A stretch of DNA of 64,000 nt from Aldehydirespirator sp965203575 (GTDB lineage: Bacteria; Actinomycetota; Acidimicrobiia; Acidimicrobiales; Aldehydirespiratoraceae). Numbering within the stretch: position 1 is the first letter of the stretch; the number at the start of each line of letters is the position of its first letter. Positions 9,215 to 16,647 of the stretch are shown piece by piece. The stretch covers positions 3,866,526-3,930,525 of the forward strand of contig OZ241894.1 of assembly GCA_965203575.1 (NCBI GenBank), written 5' to 3'. A program made the position numbers and the translations under genes. The notes below the pieces were generated by a model. That model was not told where the DNA came from, ran no database searches, and was given only the letters and a program-made list of their open reading frames with translations.

Positions 9215-9619
9215 CTAACCCCCAAGGCCCGATCTCGGCGTGACCACGCACCTCGCCGGGACGTCATCGGCGAGGTCGCCCGGCGTATTGTCGCCTGTGG
9301 GCGGGGACCAGACCGCTCTCGAAACGACATCGCCGAAGTCGTCCTGGATGCCGGGGTCGCAGCGACTAGAGAAGCCCGAGTCCACGTACAGGTTCCCGTC
9401 TCTGACCGCCGCGTCGAAGGCGGCCTGGGCGTCGGAGGCCACGAAGGCGGCGGCTATGTCGGCGTCTATCAGCCGGACCGCGGGGTCGGCGGGCACCTCG
9501 GCGGTGTCGTCGATCACCCGCTGCACGGCCAGCACCGAGACCGCGGCCAGGCCCGCGACGGCGCCCACGATCAGCAGCCACTCCAGGGTGATCAGCCCGG
9601 CGTCGGCGGCGGCGCTCAC
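9215..9619 (-). CDS. Flp/class-III-signal pilin-like protein 1
   Basis: 134 residues. The N-terminus MSAAADAG is followed by LITLEWLLIVGAVAGLAAV: cleavage after Gly would leave Glu at +5, the prepilin-peptidase hallmark, followed by a hydrophobic helix. The mature domain is about 95 residues with a Cys pair (RCDPG and RCVVT), longer than classical Flp pilins (about 50-60), so it is pilin- or pseudopilin-like. Start GTG 9619. Its 5' end lies in an 85-bp direct repeat shared with the end of tadC. A decayed copy of the same 5' end survives next to tadC, so this gene once followed tadC directly. Confidence 0.8.
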   Translation of the reverse strand: MSAAADAGLITLEWLLIVGAVAGLAAVSVLAVQRVIDDTAEVPADPAVRLIDADIAAAFVASDAQAAFDAAVRDGNLYVDSGFSSRCDPGIQDDFGDVVSRAVWSPPTGDNTPGDLADDVPARCVVTPRSGLGG

Positions 9620-9658
9620 GGTGCGGGCCTCACGGCAGGCTGGTGATGCCGCCGCCGG
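9574..9658. repeat. 85-bp direct repeat, left copy
   Basis: Matches 10449-10533 with two mismatches. It contains the 5' end of pilin gene 1 and, at 9630-9658, a copy of the tadC 3' end (GGGITSLP and stop). Together the copies bound the plus-strand two-gene module at 9747-10405. Confidence 0.9.
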
Positions 9659-9746
9659 CGGGGGGAGATCTCGGCCGTGGGTTGTCGAGCACTGTCTCGG
9701 CGCGGTTCAATGGTTCTGTGGCCGGACACCTCCGAGAGGGACGCGC

Positions 9747-10037
9747 ATGACCAACGCACATACACCGTCCCGCTCACGCCGTCCCCGAGACGAGACGCAC
9801 CGGCTCGGCGACGAGATCTATGAGCGCGGCATCCGGGCGCAGGTCGAGGGCGCCCACCGCGGGCAGATAGTCGCGATCGATGTGGACAGCGAAGACTGGG
9901 CCATCGCGGACAGCGCACGGGTCGCAGCCCAGCGCCTGCGGGCGCGGCAGCCGGACGCCGAGGATGTCTGGTTGGTCCGGGTCGGGTACCGGGCGCTGCG
10001 CAGCTTCGGGGCTGGAGCCCTGAGGAGCACAGAGTGA
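9747..10037 (+). CDS. Small partner protein of an aspartic-protease module
   Basis: 96 residues from ATG 9747, with GAGAGGG upstream. The sequence shows ETHRLGDEIYERGIRAQVE, GQIVAIDVDSEDWAIADS and DVWLVRVGYRALRSFGAG, a small uncharacterised family that in many bacteria is encoded just before a retropepsin-like protein. Here its stop overlaps the next start as GTGA, implying translational coupling. The biochemical role is unknown; an antitoxin-like or regulatory partner role is conceivable but unsupported. The pair runs against the surrounding pilus genes and is bounded by direct repeats, which suggests insertion. Confidence 0.75.
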   Translation: MTNAHTPSRSRRPRDETHRLGDEIYERGIRAQVEGAHRGQIVAIDVDSEDWAIADSARVAAQRLRARQPDAEDVWLVRVGYRALRSFGAGALRSTE

Positions 10038-10405
10038 TCGAGGGGGCCGTGAACGCCGGCCGCGAAGCAGTTGTGACCCTCGCGCTACGAGGACCGGCGG
10101 GGCAGGCCAGCGAGGTCGAAGCCGTCATAGACACGGGATACAGCGGGTACCTGACCCTGCCGCCGGAACTGCCGGCGGAACTGGGGCTCGCCTTCGTCGG
10201 CAATGGCCACGCGTACTTGGCCAACGACGCCGAGGTCGAGTTCGACGTCTTCGACGTGACGGTCCTCTGGGACGGCCGGCCCAGAGAAATCGAGGCCGAC
10301 GCGACGGGAAGCACGCCGCTCGCGGGCATGCTGCTACTGGACATGCATGACCTGAGCATCGAGGTGCGGCCCGGCGGGCGGGTGCTGATACAGGCCGCGG
10401 CATAG
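10034..10405 (+). CDS. Retropepsin-like (clan AA) aspartic protease
   Basis: 123 residues from GTG 10034. The segment EAVIDTGYSGYLTLPPELP carries the DTG catalytic motif with the hydrophobic-GYLTLP continuation characteristic of small bacterial and archaeal clan-AA aspartic proteases, which act as dimers with one Asp per subunit. A second conserved part, STPLAGMLLLDMHDLSIEV, matches the hydrophobic-hydrophobic-Gly region of the fold. No signal peptide or membrane segment, so it should be cytoplasmic. It overlaps the upstream partner gene by 4 nt. The substrate is unknown. Confidence 0.8.
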   Translation: MIEGAVNAGREAVVTLALRGPAGQASEVEAVIDTGYSGYLTLPPELPAELGLAFVGNGHAYLANDAEVEFDVFDVTVLWDGRPREIEADATGSTPLAGMLLLDMHDLSIEVRPGGRVLIQAAA

Positions 10406-10448
10406 CACGGCACAGAACGGCCGGGCTGTCGCGGTCGTCCGGCGGCCG

Positions 10449-10494
10449 GCAGCCACTCCGGGGTGATGAGCCCGGCGTCGGCGGCGGCGCTCAC
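10449..10494 (-). pseudogene. Decayed pilin 5' fragment
   Basis: Reading from GTG 10494 gives MSAAADAGLITPEWLPAAG, the start of pilin 1 with two changes (Leu to Pro twice) and no continuation of the hydrophobic helix. It is a remnant left beside tadC by the duplication. Confidence 0.75.
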
Positions 10495-10533
10495 GGTGCG
10501 GGCCTCACGGCAGGCTGGTGATGCCGCCGCCGG
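10449..10533. repeat. 85-bp direct repeat, right copy
   Basis: Partner of 9574-9658. It covers the genuine tadC stop (10505-10507) and a decayed pilin 5' end. The two copies are 875 bp apart. Confidence 0.9.
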
Positions 10534-11326
10534 TGAGCGACGTGAACGGCGGGTAGACGAGGATGCCGGCCAGGGCGAGGGCCACGCCGGTGGCGGGCAC
10601 CACGATGATCTGGGCCCGCCGGGCCGCCTTCTCGCGCTCGCGGCTGGTGCTGTCGCGCCACAGCGTGTCGGCGGCCACCAGGATGGCCTCGGCCATGCGG
10701 GTGCCCCGCTCGGCGGCCAGGCCCAGCGCGGAGACCGCCGGGGCCAGGCTGTGGATGCCGTAGCGGCTGACTACGTCGCCCAGGCCCTCCCAGACGGGGC
10801 GGCGGTCCTGCTGCGCGGCGAGCAGGAACCGGTGCAGCAGCCGCCAGCTGCTGCGCTCCCCCGCCCGGGCCGCGGCCAGCATCGCCACCGACGGGTCCAC
10901 CCCGGCCGCCACCTGCTGGGCCACCAGCGCGATCCACACCCTTATGACCTGGTCGATCTCGGTGCGGGCCTTCTTGGCGGTGTCGCGCACGCCCAGCATG
11001 GGAAGCAGCCAGCCGGCCGCTCCGGCGGCGACGGCCAGCAGCGCCGCCCCCACCGGGCCCCGTCCCGTCACCACGCTGACGACCGCGCCGACGGCCAGGC
11101 CGGCCACGAGGCCGCCGAAGCGCTGCAGCGAGTAGGACTCCGGGGTGATGCCGGCCAGGCGCAGGTTCTGCTCCTCGCCCTCCTTGATGGTGGGCAGCAG
11201 GTCGCGCAGCGTCTCGCCGGGCGTCTGCGAGCTGCGGCTGCGCGTCGGCGGCCCCACCACGCCCACCGCGATCAGTACGACGCCGGCGAAGAACACCAGC
11301 GCGGCCCCCAGCACCAGCGGGCTCAT
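10505..11326 (-). CDS. tadC: TadC-like pilus assembly platform protein
   Basis: 273 residues, an inner-membrane platform protein of the type II secretion F fold. An N-terminal membrane helix (LVLGAALVFFAGVVLIAVGV) is followed by a hydrophobic pair near residues 70-110, the cytoplasmic T2SF domain (ARTEIDQVIRVWIALVAQQV, AAERGTRMAEAILVAADTLW), and a C-terminal helix (IIVVPATGVALALAGILVYP). The length fits TadC. With TadB it should form the base that couples to the CpaF motor. It lies between tadB and pilin 1, separated from tadB by a 148-bp repeat tract. Its last codons are duplicated at 9630-9658. Confidence 0.9.
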   Translation of the reverse strand: MSPLVLGAALVFFAGVVLIAVGVVGPPTRSRSSQTPGETLRDLLPTIKEGEEQNLRLAGITPESYSLQRFGGLVAGLAVGAVVSVVTGRGPVGAALLAVAAGAAGWLLPMLGVRDTAKKARTEIDQVIRVWIALVAQQVAAGVDPSVAMLAAARAGERSSWRLLHRFLLAAQQDRRPVWEGLGDVVSRYGIHSLAPAVSALGLAAERGTRMAEAILVAADTLWRDSTSREREKAARRAQIIVVPATGVALALAGILVYPPFTSLTGGGITSLP

Positions 11327-11330
11327 GCCG

Positions 11331-11480
11331 GGTCCTGCCAGCGGCGCGGCGGCCGTCCGGGCGCCGGCGGGCTCGCCGGGGACCCCCGTGCGGGGCGCGG
11401 CGGCCGTCCGGGCGCCGGCGGGCTCGCCGGGGACCCCCGTGCGGGGCGGGGCGGCCGTCCGGGCGCCGGCGGGCTCATAT
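11331..11480. repeat. 51-bp tandem repeat (about 2.6 copies) between tadB and tadC
   Basis: GGCCGTCCGGGCGCCGGCGG recurs at 11351, 11402 and 11453, a period of 51. On the minus strand each unit ends with a sequence like the tadC start context (CCCGGC then GAGCCCGC), so the units look like copies of the stop/start junction. No ORF is supported inside. Confidence 0.9.
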
Positions 11481-12377
11481 CGGGTCCTTGGCCCGGCTGC
11501 GGCGGCGGGGCGGCACCAGCACCGAGTTCTCCGTGCGGACCACCGAGTGGTACACCAGGAACGACGTCGACAGCAGCAGCAGGCCCGCGATGCCTACGAA
11601 CACCAGCTGGCCGGTGCCCTGCTCGTAGGGCTCGAAGTAGGCCGGGTTGTTGCGGTACATCATCAGCACCACCCCGCCGGCCAGTCCCAGCAGAGCGATG
11701 GTCTGGGTCCAAAGCTGAACCACAGCTTCAGTCTTGGAGCGGTGCAGGTCGACCACGTCGCCGATGCGGCCGCACAGGTCGAACAGCGGGTCGGCCACCG
11801 CGCCGCCTGAGGTGGCGGCCATGCGCAGACCGGCGGCCACCTCGGGCTCCCACACCGTGCCCGCGGCGGCGAGGGCGTCGAGGGCCTCCTCGAGGCCCTC
11901 GAGCTCGGCCGTGACCGCGACGTGCTCGACGATGGCCCTGATCTCGGCGGGGGCGTGCTCGACGCTGCCGCGCAGCGACTCGACCAAACTCGAGCCGGCC
12001 CGGGCCAGCTCGGCCAGCTGGCGGCTCCACAGCGACCACGCCAGCGCCTGGCGGGTCTGGCGGCGCCGGCGGGCGGGCGCGGCCATGAACGGCGGCAGCA
12101 GCGCGCCCAGCCCGCCCAGCAGGACCATCATCCCCAGCAGGCCCGTCGCGGTCCAGCCCAGGATCCCGCCGGCGACGGCCGCCACCAGCTGCACCGCCAC
12201 CAGCGGGCTGACCCGCCGGGCGCCCGCGGCCCGAGCCGACGCGCGCCGCGCCGCGGCCCGCTCCGCCCGGCCGTCCTGGTCCTTGCGCCGCACCCGGAGG
12301 CGGCTCAGCGCACCCGACAGCGCCACCAGGGCCACCCCGGCGGTGGCCAGCACGCCGAAGATCAGGCCTTCAAGCAT
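11475..12377 (-). CDS. tadB: TadB-like pilus assembly platform protein
   Basis: 300 residues from ATG 12377 (MLEGLIFGVLATAGVALVAL). Membrane helices lie at the N-terminus and near residues 60-95. The cytoplasmic T2SF domain follows (QLAELARAGSSLVESLRGSV, GLRMAATSGGAVADPLFDL), and two helices close the protein (TIALLGLAGGVVLMMY and LVFVGIAGLLLLSTSFLVY). This is the TadB partner of TadC. The start overlaps the cpaF stop by 8 nt. Longer in-frame starts exist only because the 75-bp repeat upstream keeps the frame open. Confidence 0.9.
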   Translation of the reverse strand: MLEGLIFGVLATAGVALVALSGALSRLRVRRKDQDGRAERAAARRASARAAGARRVSPLVAVQLVAAVAGGILGWTATGLLGMMVLLGGLGALLPPFMAAPARRRRQTRQALAWSLWSRQLAELARAGSSLVESLRGSVEHAPAEIRAIVEHVAVTAELEGLEEALDALAAAGTVWEPEVAAGLRMAATSGGAVADPLFDLCGRIGDVVDLHRSKTEAVVQLWTQTIALLGLAGGVVLMMYRNNPAYFEPYEQGTGQLVFVGIAGLLLLSTSFLVYHSVVRTENSVLVPPRRRSRAKDPI

Positions 12378-13827
12378 CCCGGCCCCCCGCGTCGGCGCCG
12401 TCGCCGAGATCATCACCGAAACCGTCGCCGGGAACCGCCCACGGCTCCGCGGACCGGCCCCCCGCGTCGGCGCCGTCGCCGAGATCATCACCGAAACCGT
12501 CGCCGGGAACCGCCCACGGCTCCGCGGACCGGCCCCCCGCGTCGGCGCCGTCGCCGTGCTCGGGCCAGTCGGAGACGTCGAGGCCGCCCTCGGCGAGGCG
12601 CTCGATCACCTCGGGGCTGCGGGGCCGGCCGAGCAGGGTCATGGGGCCGCCCCGCTGGCGGCGCCCGAACACGTCGTGCATCTCGAAGCGGTCGCCGTCG
12701 GAGCTGAGCACCTCCGAGATGGTGTTCACGCCCCGGAACCCGGTGCGGGGGTCGCCCCGCAGGTGCGCCACCAGATGGATCACCTCGGAGGCCTCCTGCA
12801 CCAGCGCCGACTGGGCGGGCGCGCCGATCGCGCCCAGGCAGTAGCGCACCAGCCGGGCCATGGCCTGGCGGGGCGACGAGGCGTGGATCGTGGCCATCGA
12901 GCCGTCGGACCCGGTGCCGCACGCGGAGAGGAACGTGGCCGCCTCCGGGCCTCTCAGCTCGCCCACGATCACCCGGTCGGCGCCCGAGCGCAGCGACCGC
13001 TTGGCCAGCTCCTCCATGGTGATCTCGCCTGAGCCGTCGCTGTTGGCCTCGCGGGTCTCCACCGCGAAGGTCAGCGGATGGGACTGGTCCAGGAACAACT
13101 CGAAGGTCTGCTCGAGGGTGCACACGATCTCGCTGGGGCCTATCTCGGCCAAGAGCGCCCGCAGCAGGGTGGTCTTGCCCGCGCCGAGGGCGCCGCACAC
13201 CAGCATGTTGACCGGCGCCGGGGGGCGCACCGCGGCCCGCAGGAAGTCCGCGGCCTGCTGCGACAGCGACCCGCTGTCCACCAGGTCCTCCAGCCGGATG
13301 GCCCGGTGACGGTGACAGCGCACCGTCAAGAACGGCGTCCCGCACACCGCCATCGCCGCGAAGATCCGCTCACCGGTGCGCAGCCGCAGATCCAAGAGCG
13401 GCGCCGACTGGTCGAAGCGGCGCCCGGTCTGGCCGTGGGTGGTGGCCAGATGCGCGATGTAGCGGACCATGTCGTCCTCGTCGGCGAACACCGGCTCGCG
13501 CACATGCTCCTGACGGCCGCCGGTCAGGCCCAGCACCGCATAGTCCGGCCCGAACACGTAGATGTTCTCCACGTCGCGGCGGCGCAGGAACCGCTGCATG
13601 GGGCCGGCCCCCAACAGGGCCGCCAACTCGTCGAACACCCACTCCAGGTCCTCGTCTTCGAGCATCCGGCCCGTGGAGTCGAGCGCATGGGCCTCCCGAA
13701 CCCGTATAGCCTCAGCGGCCATGGCATGACAAGCCTCCGACACGCCCTCAGCGTCGGCGGAAGCACCCAACCGGAACTCCCGGACCTCCGGCAGCACCGC
13801 CTCCCAGATCTCCTCGCGCAACGCCAC
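12370..13827 (-). CDS. cpaF: CpaF/TadA-type pilus assembly ATPase
   Basis: About 485 residues. This hexameric secretion ATPase powers pilus assembly at the inner membrane. Visible motifs are Walker A CGALGAGKTTLLRALLAEI near residue 240, the ETREANSDGSGEITMEELAK region, Walker B ADRVIVGELRGPEAATFLSA and the His box GSMATIHASSPRQAMARL. The N-terminal part carries the family's all-alpha domain (FRLGASADAEGVSEACHAM). GTG 13827 has AGGGGG eight nt upstream; GTG 13833 would give a GTGA overlap with the preceding stop. The C-terminus is unusual: two and a half copies of a 25-residue Gly/Asp-rich repeat not expected in CpaF. Confidence 0.92.
   Translation of the reverse strand: MALREEIWEAVLPEVREFRLGASADAEGVSEACHAMAAEAIRVREAHALDSTGRMLEDEDLEWVFDELAALLGAGPMQRFLRRRDVENIYVFGPDYAVLGLTGGRQEHVREPVFADEDDMVRYIAHLATTHGQTGRRFDQSAPLLDLRLRTGERIFAAMAVCGTPFLTVRCHRHRAIRLEDLVDSGSLSQQAADFLRAAVRPPAPVNMLVCGALGAGKTTLLRALLAEIGPSEIVCTLEQTFELFLDQSHPLTFAVETREANSDGSGEITMEELAKRSLRSGADRVIVGELRGPEAATFLSACGTGSDGSMATIHASSPRQAMARLVRYCLGAIGAPAQSALVQEASEVIHLVAHLRGDPRTGFRGVNTISEVLSSDGDRFEMHDVFGRRQRGGPMTLLGRPRSPEVIERLAEGGLDVSDWPEHGDGADAGGRSAEPWAVPGDGFGDDLGDGADAGGRSAEPWAVPGDGFGDDLGDGADAGGRDA
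12381..12548. repeat. 75-bp tandem repeat in the cpaF 3' end (cpaF/tadB junction)
   Basis: The unit starting GGCCCCCCGCGTCGGCGCCG occurs at 12381, 12456 and 12531 with an exact 75-bp period. In the cpaF frame it encodes a 25-residue unit (GDGADAGGRSAEPWAVPGDG and five more), so it lengthens the CpaF tail without a frameshift. Read in the tadB frame it is also open. Confidence 0.95.
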
Positions 13828-13829
13828 CG

Positions 13830-15089
13830 TCACAACCCCCTGCGACGACCCCGACGGCGCCGGCCCGAAGACTCGCGCCCCCGCTCCCCAGCCCGGCGCC
13901 CCGACGCCCCGCCAGCGGACGACTGCTCCTGTGGACCCGCCCCCGAACCCGGCACGGGACCCGGCCCCTCCCGCGCCGGCACCGAACCCGGCGCCTCCCC
14001 CACCGGCACAGAACCCGCCACAACCGAACCAGAGGACAAGACCGAACCCGGCGCCTCCCCCACCGGCACAGAACCAGCCGCCACAGAACCAGCCGCCACA
14101 GAACCCGCCACAACCGAACCAGAGGACAAGACCGAACCCGGCGCCTCCCCCACCGGCACAGAACCAGCCGGCACAGAACCCGGCACGGCCGAACCCGACA
14201 AGACCGAACCCGGCGCCTCCCCCGCCGACACAGAACCAGCGGGCACAGAGCCAGCGGACAAGGCCTGGAGGTGGCGTGCGGGCTCGGGCTGTGCCGGGGC
14301 CTCTGCGGCCGGCTCGCGGCCGCGCCCGGGTCCGGCCCCTTGGGCCGCGTCGATCCTGGACGCTTCCAGCAGCCGGGAGGAGATCCTGTCGAGGCTCTTG
14401 ATGAACGCCCGGTCGCGGCGCCCGCCCTGCAGGCGCAGCAACCTGTCGTCGGCCACCACCGGCAGCCTCCCGGCCACCAGCATGCCCGTCTCCGCTCTGA
14501 GGTCGTCGTCGCCGAGGGGCGAGTCGCCCTCCACGACCAGCACCCGCAGGCCGCGGTCGAAACCGTGCAGCCCGGCGCCCCTGCACGCCCTCCACAGCGC
14601 CTTGGCGGCGTCGGCGGACTCCACGGGGGCCAGCACCGCCACTATCCGCGCCGCCCTCAGCAGCGCCACGACCGGGTCCGCGGCGGCCGGCAGGGACGAC
14701 GACACCACCACGCGGCGCTCGACGTCCACAGCCCTCAAGCCGGCCGCGCTCTCGCCGAGCCACGCGCCGGCGCGCCTCGCGCCGGCGGGGTGCGACGGCG
14801 CCAGCAGCGCCCACAGCGACCCCTGGGCGGTGTCGAGGCTGTAGCAGTGGTCCGCCAGCAGCCTGAGAGTGACCGGCTCGCGGGCCACCATCAGCGACGG
14901 CAGGCCCCGCACCGCGGGCGAGTACTCGGCGCGGTCCGCCTCGCCGAGGCGCTGCGCCAGGCCCGAGCCGGCCGCGTCGGCGTCCACGAACAGCACCCCC
15001 TCGCCGGAGTCGCTCCAGCGGCGGGCCACCGCCAGCCCGACCGACCCGGCGTCGAGCTGCGCGCCTTCCGCCGAGACCAGCGCTAGCAC
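13830..15089 (-). CDS. CpaE/TadZ-like ParA-family protein with repetitive C-terminal tail
   Basis: About 419 residues from GTG 15089. The first 250 residues resemble the MinD/ParA fold of CpaE/TadZ, which positions the pilus machine: GVLFVDADAAGSGLAQRLGE fits the A-prime motif and RRVVVSSSLPAAADPVVALL the switch region. The P-loop position reads SAEGAQLDAGSVGLAVARRW, without the GKT/GKS of Walker A, so nucleotide binding may be lost or altered. From about residue 270 to 400 the protein is low complexity: repeated SVPVGEAPGSVLS and AGSV units, then an Arg-rich end. It lies between cpaB and cpaF, the usual order. Assignment rests on context plus partial motifs. Confidence 0.75.
   Translation of the reverse strand: MLALVSAEGAQLDAGSVGLAVARRWSDSGEGVLFVDADAAGSGLAQRLGEADRAEYSPAVRGLPSLMVAREPVTLRLLADHCYSLDTAQGSLWALLAPSHPAGARRAGAWLGESAAGLRAVDVERRVVVSSSLPAAADPVVALLRAARIVAVLAPVESADAAKALWRACRGAGLHGFDRGLRVLVVEGDSPLGDDDLRAETGMLVAGRLPVVADDRLLRLQGGRRDRAFIKSLDRISSRLLEASRIDAAQGAGPGRGREPAAEAPAQPEPARHLQALSAGSVPAGSVSAGEAPGSVLSGSAVPGSVPAGSVPVGEAPGSVLSSGSVVAGSVAAGSVAAGSVPVGEAPGSVLSSGSVVAGSVPVGEAPGSVPAREGPGPVPGSGAGPQEQSSAGGASGRRAGERGRESSGRRRRGRRRGL
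13960..14270. repeat. Coding tandem repeats in the cpaE-like 3' end
   Basis: GACCGAACCCGGCGCCTCCC-type blocks recur several times between 13980 and 14225, interleaved with short AACCAGCCGCCACAG units. They encode the Gly/Ser/Val/Pro tail of the CpaE-like protein. The repeat boundaries are irregular, suggesting slippage. Confidence 0.8.
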
Positions 15090-15091
15090 TG

Positions 15092-15200
15092 CGCCTCTCC
15101 CACCCCGCGGGCGGCCGTCACTGCAGCCTGCCCAATGCCCCCGGCACGGTCGACACGGTCGGCACAAAGCGCCTCCCCCACCCCGCGGGCGGCCGTCACT
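15092..15200. repeat. Junction repeat between cpaB and the cpaE-like gene
   Basis: About 32 bp around CCACCCCGCGGGCGGCCGTCACTGC occur at 15092-15123 and again at 15169-15200. The right-hand copy contains the cpaB stop; the left-hand copy abuts the next start. Confidence 0.85.
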
Positions 15201-16350
15201 GCGGCTCCGGCGCCAGGGCCGCGGCCGCGAAGGCCTCCCAGGCGGCCCGCCACTCGGCGTTGAGGCGGGCAGCCATGTCGTCCACGTCGGTGCCCACGGG
15301 CACCGGCAGCACCAGCGGGTCGGCGCCGAGCAGCACCGGCAGGGTGAGCCAGTAGTGCCACTCCTCGGGCGGCACGAACATCTGGATCACACCGTCGGCG
15401 TAGTTGTCGAGTTCCAGCAGGCCGATCACCTCCATGGGCCGGCCCGAGTCGTTGCCCTCGGGCGCCCGGCCGGGGTCGACCAGCAGCACGGTGTCGCCCT
15501 CGGACACGCCCGAGGGCACCAGGCCGTCGTCGAGGGCCACGATTATCTCGAGCTCGCCCGGCCCGGCCGAGGGCGCCGCGTCGGCCAGCAGCTCGGCCAG
15601 CTCGGCCACCGCCTCGTCCCACTGGGCCTGCCACACCGCGTTGAGCCGCTCCTCGGCGTCGTCGGCGTCGTCGCCCAGCTCGAGGTCGACGATCATCAGC
15701 GTGCCGCCCGCCTCCTCGACCAGCTCCTCCCACTCGGCCCACTCCTCGGGCGCCAGGAACAGCTGCATCCGCGAGCCGTCGAAGTTGGTGAGCTCGAACT
15801 GGCGCACCACCTTCCGGGGCCGGCCGTCGTCGCCGGGCACGGGCGGCGCGCCGGGATCGACCAGCAGCACCGGGTCGCCCTCGGCCACCGCGTCGGTGGC
15901 CATGATCAGGTCGAGGGGTATGTCCAGCTCCAGCACGACGCCGTCGGTGGGGGTCTCGTCCAGTTTGACCATCTCGTAGCTGACGAGCGCGCCCTGCGGG
16001 ATCGGCTGGGTGGCCACCATGCCCTCGAACGCGAACGGCGCGTCCGGCGTCCAGGCGATGTGGGGGACCGACCCGGCCAGCACCCGGTCCGAGGTCAGGT
16101 CGGCCGCGCTCAGCGCCTCGCCGGCCTCGATGCGCCTGGCCGACACCAGCACCGCCACCCGGTCGTCGAAGGCGTCGGAGGTGTAGTAGAAGCCGTAGAC
16201 GCTGCCCGCGAGCACCGCCACGCCCGCGAGGATCAGCAGGATCCGCTTGGTCGAGTCCGGCAGGCCGCGCCGGGCCTTCTCGGCGGTCGCCGCCTCCGGC
16301 GCGGCCGCGGCCTGGCCCTCGGAGCCGTCCTCGATGTTCACATCGGTCAA
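15196..16350 (-). CDS. cpaB: CpaB/RcpC-like Flp pilus protein with SAF domain
   Basis: 384 residues. One N-terminal membrane helix (RILLILAGVAVLAGSVYGFY, about 36-55) is followed by a SAF domain (VAVLVSARRIEAGEALSAAD, about 65-130), then two related beta-rich blocks, each with a VLELDIPLDLIM or LEIIVALDDGLVP strand and a GDxVLLVDPG motif, and an LFLAPEEWAEW / MFVPPEEWHYW segment. The internal duplication is clear. CpaB is an extracytoplasmic pilus-assembly factor, linked to the secretin in diderms; with no secretin gene here the partner is unclear. ATG 16350 begins MTDVNIEDG, with AGGAGGT upstream. First of the core operon cpaB-cpaE-cpaF-tadB-tadC. Confidence 0.88.
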   Translation of the reverse strand: MTDVNIEDGSEGQAAAAPEAATAEKARRGLPDSTKRILLILAGVAVLAGSVYGFYYTSDAFDDRVAVLVSARRIEAGEALSAADLTSDRVLAGSVPHIAWTPDAPFAFEGMVATQPIPQGALVSYEMVKLDETPTDGVVLELDIPLDLIMATDAVAEGDPVLLVDPGAPPVPGDDGRPRKVVRQFELTNFDGSRMQLFLAPEEWAEWEELVEEAGGTLMIVDLELGDDADDAEERLNAVWQAQWDEAVAELAELLADAAPSAGPGELEIIVALDDGLVPSGVSEGDTVLLVDPGRAPEGNDSGRPMEVIGLLELDNYADGVIQMFVPPEEWHYWLTLPVLLGADPLVLPVPVGTDVDDMAARLNAEWRAAWEAFAAAALAPEPQ

Positions 16351-16399
16351 CTCGCCGACCTCCTATGGACAGCCGAGCGCCCGGAGAGGCTCGGCCGGG

Positions 16400-16531
16400 T
16401 TGCATGACATTGCCCGGGACGGCGCTGTCGGGTTGCATGACATTGCACGGGATAGTGCTGTCGGGTTGCATGACATTGCCCGGGACGGCGCTGTCGGTTT
16501 GCATGACAATACATGGGGTGGTACGGTTCGG
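16400..16531 (+). promoter_or_regulatory. 33-bp promoter-like tandem array upstream of coiled-coil gene 1
   Basis: TTGCATGACA starts at 16400, 16433, 16466 and 16499, an exact 33-bp spacing. The last copy fits a promoter: TTGCAT at 16499-16504, 17 bp, TACGGT at 16522-16527. In the earlier copies the position 17 bp downstream reads CGCTGT or TGCTGT, decayed -10 elements. The array fills the divergent gap between cpaB and coiled-coil gene 1. Confidence 0.75.
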
Positions 16532-16647
16532 GCCGAGCCTCGCCACCGGGCATCGACGGTGCGCCAAGGAGCCCGACACGACGCGACGGGCACCTCCACA
16601 CCGGAACCGCAGCGAGGCGCCCCCTGACCGCAACCCAGCCGACCCCG

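Noticed and set aside
16400..16531. Possible CRISPR-like array (four 33-bp units)
   Set aside because: The units are contiguous, with no spacers between repeats and no cas genes; they fit amplified promoter elements.
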